The notes under the pieces are model-generated. The model ran no database searches and was not told the DNA's origin. It saw only the letters and a list, made by a program, of their open reading frames with translations. From an uncultured bacterium (GTDB lineage: Bacteria > Verrucomicrobiota > Kiritimatiellia > RFP12 > UBA1067): a stretch of DNA of 34,661 nt. Shown here in pieces: positions 31,019 to 34,661 of this stretch. The translations under genes were made by a program, and so were the position numbers. How positions within the stretch are numbered: the stretch's first letter is position 1; every line of letters starts with the position of its first letter. The DNA lies in NCBI GenBank assembly GCA_902761035.1, contig CACWIW010000040.1:16991-51651 (forward strand), in the 5' to 3' direction.

Positions 31019-31771
31019 ATGACAAGCAAGCATACACACGCAGCAAGCGACAGCATCGCGTACATCCCCACGCTCGGGGAATGGGGCACGCTCCTTCGGA
31101 AGCACGGCCCCAAGATCGTCAACTCGCTTTGGCGGTCGGGTAACAGGCAGGATTGCGAAGACGCCGTTCAGAGTGCGGTCATAAAGATTGCAGGGCTTGA
31201 CCCCGACCATCGCCTTGAGGAGGAGCTTGAACCTAAGACGGAGGCCCAGTGGGTCGGGTTTGTCCAGATGCACGCGCGTTCGTTTCTGAGCCATAGGAAC
31301 GAGCGCGAGGCGAAATGGGTGTGGGCCGGCAATACGCATAAGGAGCTGCGCGACGCCTACTCGGCGACGCTTGCCGACCGTACGCTCGGCGAGCGCCCCC
31401 GTGCGGAGCGTCTGCGCAACATCCGGCGTCAGACCCAGTACCTGGTGGCGAGGGAGGAGGTCCGGAACCAGGACGCCCAATCGCCGATCGAGCGCCTGAG
31501 CGAGAAGATACGCCGCCAGGCCGTCCGGGAGATGGTGGACCTTGTCTGCGGCGAATATGGCGTGAGCGACCGCGACAGGGATGTGTTCGTCCGCACCGTC
31601 CTCGACGGAGAGGACGCGCAGCGTGTCGCGGACGACCTGCTGAAGGGCAATCGCAGCCATCTCTACATCATCGTGTGCAGGGTGAAAGAGAAGCTCGTCA
31701 AGCACGGACGCACGGCGTTCAAGCGCGGCTGGGTCCTCGCCGAAGAGAAGCTGTGGAGACTGGGAGCGTAA
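31019..31771 (+). CDS. Sigma-70-like (ECF-type) factor
   Basis: A 250-aa protein; ATG 31019 has AAAGGA about 6 bases upstream. WGTLLRKHGPKIVNSLWRSG followed by DCEDAVQSAVIKIAG resembles sigma region 2.1-2.2 (the acidic D-x-x-Q motif that binds the polymerase clamp). FVQMHARSFLSHRNERE fits region 2.3-2.4. The C-terminal YGVSDRDRDVFVRTVLDGEDAQRVADDL and HLYIIVCRVKEKLVKHG fit a region-4 helix-turn-helix. The middle ~80 residues are longer than in typical ECF factors. No anti-sigma gene is adjacent. It lies divergent from the RtcR-like gene, and 270 bp before the sigma54-controlled genes. It might direct the compact polymerase or the house polymerase (inference). Confidence 0.65.
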   Translation: MTSKHTHAASDSIAYIPTLGEWGTLLRKHGPKIVNSLWRSGNRQDCEDAVQSAVIKIAGLDPDHRLEEELEPKTEAQWVGFVQMHARSFLSHRNEREAKWVWAGNTHKELRDAYSATLADRTLGERPRAERLRNIRRQTQYLVAREEVRNQDAQSPIERLSEKIRRQAVREMVDLVCGEYGVSDRDRDVFVRTVLDGEDAQRVADDLLKGNRSHLYIIVCRVKEKLVKHGRTAFKRGWVLAEEKLWRLGA

Positions 31772-31831
31772 AGAAATGGTGGTGTGGTACTACGATTTAG
31801 GAGGATGTTTTAGGATAGGCAACTATACGAA

Positions 31832-31852
31832 AGTATAGCCAGTCCAAACGAA
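31832..31852. other. Small perfect hairpin with GAAA tetraloop (CTATAC-GAAA-GTATAG)
   Basis: A 6-bp stem capped by a GNRA-type GAAA loop, flanked by GGCAA and CC. It lies in the 270-bp gap between the sigma-like gene and the sigma54 promoter. No T-run follows, so it does not look like a simple terminator; a structured transcript end or small RNA is possible. I see no gene in the rest of 31772-31959. Confidence 0.4.
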
Positions 31853-31959
31853 ACAATAACGCTACGATCAAATTGCAGCTCAAAATTTGACCACCCATAG
31901 TCATAGTCAGATTTCAACAATCAGATCAGAAAAATCTTGCTGATGGTAAGGTTGTGCCG

Positions 31960-31977
31960 TTGGTACAGTTATTGCTT
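31960..31977 (+). promoter_or_regulatory. Sigma54 (-24/-12) promoter
   Basis: TTGGTACAGTTATTGCTT matches the TTGGCACN(5)TTGCW consensus: GG at 31962-31963 and GC at 31974-31975 are separated by exactly 10 bases, and TTGCT is complete. The start of transcription would fall near 31987, about 55 nt before the GTG at 32043. It lies 1.1 kb from an RtcR-type activator gene, its natural partner. Confidence 0.8.
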
Positions 31978-32042
31978 ATAGAGCGCGTGGATGACAACGC
32001 ATTTTGAAATTCGAAAACAGAAAATACGGAAGGAACGAAAAA

Positions 32043-32354
32043 GTGAACAACGATGAAGAAGTGATGTCCGCCGAAGAGTTTTTCGGCGAACTTGCGTACG
32101 AGAAGAAGGCACCTGTCCGCAAGGGACGGGGTCGCGGGAAGAAGTCTGCAAACGACCTCTTTGCCGAAATCAAGGTCAAGATGGTAATGCGAATCTACGG
32201 CGTAACGAAGGCGCGCGCGCTGGAGATTATCGCCGATCGTGCCGAGGAGAATAATACGCCCTCGGTGCCTGACGGCAACGCGGACGCGGCCGATGAAAAT
32301 GACGATGAAGTCAAGTTTCTGCCAGAGTCCGAATTTTTGGGCATACGTCTCTGA
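32043..32354 (+). CDS. Small uncharacterised protein, first gene of the sigma54 operon
   Basis: A 103-aa protein. GTG 32043 has GGAAGGA 8 bases upstream; ATG 32064 is an alternative. Three parts are visible: an acidic N-terminus (NNDEEVMSAEEFFGELA), a basic patch (KKAPVRKGRGRGKK) followed by a helix (ANDLFAEIKVKMVMRIYGVTKARALEIIADRAEE) that could be a small helical domain, and an acidic tail (ADAADENDDEVKFL). No family is recognised. It is the first gene after the sigma54 promoter and is 32 bp ahead of the AAA+ gene, so it may be an adaptor or a substrate of that ATPase (inference). Confidence 0.6.
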   Translation: MNNDEEVMSAEEFFGELAYEKKAPVRKGRGRGKKSANDLFAEIKVKMVMRIYGVTKARALEIIADRAEENNTPSVPDGNADAADENDDEVKFLPESEFLGIRL

Positions 32355-32386
32355 AAGAATAAAGAACAACGAAAGGAAAAAGAAAA

Positions 32387-33757
32387 ATGGCGAAATTCAA
32401 GCAGGTCCCGCAGAACTTCCTGTTCCGCAAACTCCTAAAGTACTGGGGCAACATGGTCCAGAACTATAAGGACGATTGCCGTGACGACGACTTCTTCGAT
32501 ATCATGCGCAACTGTTTCGACCACGACAAGGGTGTGGAGCTTATTGAGGCGGCCTACACGCCGGAGGAGCTTGAGGAGATGAAGCACGCGAAGTCGCGCG
32601 CCTGCCGTCTCGACCTCGAGGATGCGCTGGACGACGTGTTCTGCGCGCTCTGGAACAACGAAGATACTCGCGACAAGTGCCGGGCGGTCCTCGACGCGGC
32701 TCGCGAGTACATGGAGGCGGACAGCGCGGAGAAGGGTGCCGACATCGTATCGCGCCGTTTCGCGGAGCTGGTGCGCGTCCTCAAGCTGAGCGCGCTCGAG
32801 GCCGATATCCTCACGCTCGCCTACGTGCGTGACCAAACGTGCTTCAGCTGGCCGTGCCGCGTGGAGGACCGCGAGAAGCCCCTCTACTACGCGATGGCGC
32901 TAGACCGCTCATACGACGAGGTGGTGAAGGCCCTATCGCCGAAGGGGACACTCCTCAAGTTCTGTCTCCTCGACGGCGACTACGACTTCAGCCGCCGGAC
33001 TCTCGGCGGGTTCATGGACGGCACGTCCGACGAGACCATTGAGCGCCGCTTCTACGCGAAGAGCGAGGATAAGGACGTCCTCCCCTGGGAATTCTACGGC
33101 GACCTTTCGGCCAAAGACGGCGAGGTTCTCAAGCGCATGATTACTGCGAGCGGCGGGAAGTGCAACATCCTCCTCTACGGGGCACCTGGTACGGGCAAGA
33201 CCTCCTTCGCCCGCTCCCTCGCTAAGGAACTCGGACGCTCGGCCTGGGAGGTCCGCCAGGGCGACGAGGACGGACGGAACATGAAGTCCGAGGCGCGCAT
33301 GATGGGCATCCAGGTGTGCAACTCGCAGGAGGACCCCGCGGAGAGCCTCATGATTGTGGACGAGGCGGACGAGCTCCTGCGCGGCAGCTCGTGTGGGTTC
33401 GGTTTATTTGGCCTCTTCGGGTTCGACACCGGCGGGAAGTCCACGGAGAAGGGCGTGATGAACACCATCCTCGACGAGATGCGTGTTCCTGCCGTGTGGA
33501 TTTCCAATGCCCCGGCGCGCGAGATGGACGAGTCCGTACGCCGCCGCTTCGACTACTCCATCTGCTTCGAGCGTCTGAACAACGGACAGCGCGTTGCCAT
33601 CTGGCGCAACCAGGTGGCGAAGCACGGTCTGGAGGCGCTCATCCCCGAGACGAAAATCGAGGAGTACGCCGCGAAGTACGAGACGAGCGCGGGCGGCATC
33701 TCCACCGTGCTCTCGAATGTGAAGCGCAGAAAGTGGACGAGCTTGTCGCCACGCTGA
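32387..33757 (+). CDS. AAA+ ATPase, first half of a probable tandem-AAA protein
   Basis: A 456-aa product with GGAAAAAG before the ATG. Residues 1-250 are helical (AELVRVLKLSALEADILTLAYV is a family-type segment). The AAA domain has Walker A GAPGTGKT (265-272), Walker B SLMIVDEADELL, a sensor-1 Asn in AVWISNAPAREMD and the Arg-finger region ESVRRRFDYSICF. In related SpoVK/CDC48-like proteins a second AAA domain follows in the same chain. Here the frame ends at TGA 33755-33757, while the next frame continues with an unbroken helix (KVDELVATLMKPHCKLMGV). One missing base near 33721 would restore a single ~720-aa protein. It may therefore be a frameshifted gene, a sequencing error or a genuine split with TGATG coupling. 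Confidence 0.8.
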   Translation: MAKFKQVPQNFLFRKLLKYWGNMVQNYKDDCRDDDFFDIMRNCFDHDKGVELIEAAYTPEELEEMKHAKSRACRLDLEDALDDVFCALWNNEDTRDKCRAVLDAAREYMEADSAEKGADIVSRRFAELVRVLKLSALEADILTLAYVRDQTCFSWPCRVEDREKPLYYAMALDRSYDEVVKALSPKGTLLKFCLLDGDYDFSRRTLGGFMDGTSDETIERRFYAKSEDKDVLPWEFYGDLSAKDGEVLKRMITASGGKCNILLYGAPGTGKTSFARSLAKELGRSAWEVRQGDEDGRNMKSEARMMGIQVCNSQEDPAESLMIVDEADELLRGSSCGFGLFGLFGFDTGGKSTEKGVMNTILDEMRVPAVWISNAPAREMDESVRRRFDYSICFERLNNGQRVAIWRNQVAKHGLEALIPETKIEEYAAKYETSAGGISTVLSNVKRRKWTSLSPR

Positions 33758-34554
33758 TGAAGCCCCACTGCAAGCTCATGGGCGTGAAGGATGCCAACGC
33801 CTTCCTTCCCGCGAAGGACTATTCGCTCGAAGGTCTCAGCATCAAGGGCAAGGTCGGCCTCGACCGCGTCGTGAAGGCCGCGCGCAACTACCTCGACGCC
33901 GGCTTCGGCGCGGAGTCCGAGGACAAGCCCCGCATGAACATCCTACTCTTCGGGCCTCCCGGTACGGGCAAGACTGAGTTCGTCAAGTACCTCGGCAAGG
34001 AGCTCGACCGCCGGGTCGTGGTCGTGAAGGGCAGCGACATCCTCGGAATGTACGTGGGCGAATCCGAGAAGAACATCGCCAAGGCGTTCCGCCGCGCCGA
34101 GGCCGAGCACGCCATCCTCTTCTTCGACGAGGTGGACGGCCTCCTCCAGGACCGCTCTAACGCCGGACACAGCTGGGAAATCACCCAGGTGAACGAGCTT
34201 CTCCAACAGATGGAGAACTTCGACGGCATCATGGTGGCCGCTACGAACTTCTCGAAGAACCTCGACCCGGCGACGATGCGCCGCTTCACGTTCAAGCTGG
34301 AGTTTGGCTATCTCGATGACGTCGGGAAGAAGTCCTTCTTCGAGCGCATGTTCAAGGCTACGCTCACTGACGACGAGTTCGCCGAACTGAAGGCGCTCCG
34401 CAACCTCGCGCCTGGCGACTTCCGCACCGTACGCCAAGAGCAGTTCTACCTCGGCGACGCCGTCACGAACCTCGACCGCATCGCGGCCCTGAAGGAGGAG
34501 TGCGCCGTCAAGAAAGACGGCGACCACTCCGCCGCCATCGGCTTCGCGGGCTAA
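33757..34554 (+). CDS. AAA+ ATPase, second half (separate frame)
   Basis: A 265-aa product from ATG 33757, which overlaps the previous stop as TGATG. The domain is an intact AAA+: GLDRVVKAARNYLDAGFG, Walker A GPPGTGKT, LGMYVGESEKNIAKAFRRAE (pore-loop region with the GESE motif of CDC48/FtsH-like proteins), Walker B ILFFDEVDGLL, sensor-1 ATN, and NLDPATMRRFTFKLEF with the Arg fingers. The C-terminus ends IGFAG, a common end for tandem-AAA proteins of this kind. Together with the upstream frame it would form a hexameric remodelling ATPase. Frame and overlap are discussed under the preceding gene. Confidence 0.8.
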   Translation: MKPHCKLMGVKDANAFLPAKDYSLEGLSIKGKVGLDRVVKAARNYLDAGFGAESEDKPRMNILLFGPPGTGKTEFVKYLGKELDRRVVVVKGSDILGMYVGESEKNIAKAFRRAEAEHAILFFDEVDGLLQDRSNAGHSWEITQVNELLQQMENFDGIMVAATNFSKNLDPATMRRFTFKLEFGYLDDVGKKSFFERMFKATLTDDEFAELKALRNLAPGDFRTVRQEQFYLGDAVTNLDRIAALKEECAVKKDGDHSAAIGFAG

Positions 34555-34557
34555 AAC

Positions 34558-34661
34558 TACCACGTCACGGCGGGCCTCGCCATCCTCGACACGATGAAGA
34601 TGGTGAAGTGCCCGGTGGCGACGTACTGCGTGGGGCAGGCGGCGTCGATGGGGGCGGTGCT
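34558..34661 (+). pseudogene. Internal fragment of a ClpP-like serine protease, running off the window
   Basis: Directly after the AAA stop, the same frame reads [18 protein letters not shown], then [10 protein letters not shown]. This is the central part of ClpP (VTAGLAIYDTMQ..., then the catalytic Ser of GQAASMGA). There is no start codon and no room for the ~75-80 residues that should precede it, because the AAA gene ends 3 bases earlier. So it is a gene fragment, a chimeric junction, or an unusual fusion read past a stop. The downstream part is outside the window. Confidence 0.65.

Noticed and set aside
33721..33740. Programmed -1 ribosomal frameshift in the AAA+ gene
   Set aside because: No heptameric slippery sequence is present, only a weak AGAAAG. 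A base deletion or read error, or TGATG coupling, is simpler.
32387..34554. ClpX/ClpA unfoldase
   Set aside because: The helical N-terminus, two AAA modules and IGF-type end fit SpoVK/CDC48-like tandem AAA proteins. I see no ClpX zinc domain or IGF loop positioned as in ClpX.

Overview
The window reads as chromosomal DNA of a GC-rich bacterium specialised in complex polysaccharides. Tat-tagged Gfo/Idh/MocA oxidoreductases, GH106-type rhamnosidases, a CE15 glucuronoyl esterase and abundant short palindromic repeats together suggest the Kiritimatiellota/Verrucomicrobiota/Lentisphaerota group, probably gut or anaerobic. This taxonomic guess is inference only: there is no rRNA or other marker here.

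Layout. (1) 1-3046, + strand: the 3' end of a GH106-like glycosidase, a CE15-like esterase and a Gfo/Idh/MocA oxidoreductase, packed like an operon for pectin/glucuronoxylan breakdown. (2) 3009-6265, - strand: a sigma-factor-like protein followed by a membrane-anchored YfbK-type von Willebrand A protein. (3) 6266-7671: a 1.4 kb repeat-rich gap with five copies of a 16-bp palindrome, two large hairpin repeats and a broken ThuA fragment. (4) 7672-12190, +: a second Gfo/Idh/MocA protein with a Tat signal and a full GH106-like enzyme carrying in-frame palindromic repeat insertions. (5) 12247-18899, +: a tandem SGNH/GDSL hydrolase, then five genes linked mostly by 4-base overlaps: an exported protein with a weak Rhs/YD-like motif, a radical SAM/SPASM maturase with an RRE-like N-terminus, a 90-aa Tat-signal Cys/Gly/Asn/His peptide, an exported alpha/beta-hydrolase-like protein and an O-antigen-ligase-like membrane protein. 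This is a candidate RiPP-type system in which the modified peptide is exported.

(6) 18950-25826, +: a DUF445 membrane protein, a compact single-chain beta-beta' RNA polymerase (1,625 aa, with catalytic DFDGD and trigger-loop motifs) and an unrecognised 253-aa acidic protein, separated by 2 bp each. (7) 25827-26277: a repeat-filled gap. (8) 26278-29008, +: a DUF932-like protein and an SF2 helicase, 1 bp apart. (9) 28993-30834, -: an RtcR-type sigma54 activator (CARF-like sensor plus AAA+). Divergent from it lie a sigma-like gene (31019-31771), a near-consensus sigma54 promoter (31960-31977), a small acidic protein, two AAA+ ATPase reading frames (probably one tandem-AAA protein split by a frameshift), and a ClpP-like fragment running off the end.

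Working model for regions 6-9 (inference): an accessory island that pairs a non-canonical RNA polymerase with its own sigma-like factor. An RtcR-like sensor of RNA damage would switch on a sigma54 operon for an AAA+ remodelling or unfolding machine. Stress, RNA-damage response, phage defence or a domesticated mobile element are all possible; the sequence alone cannot decide.
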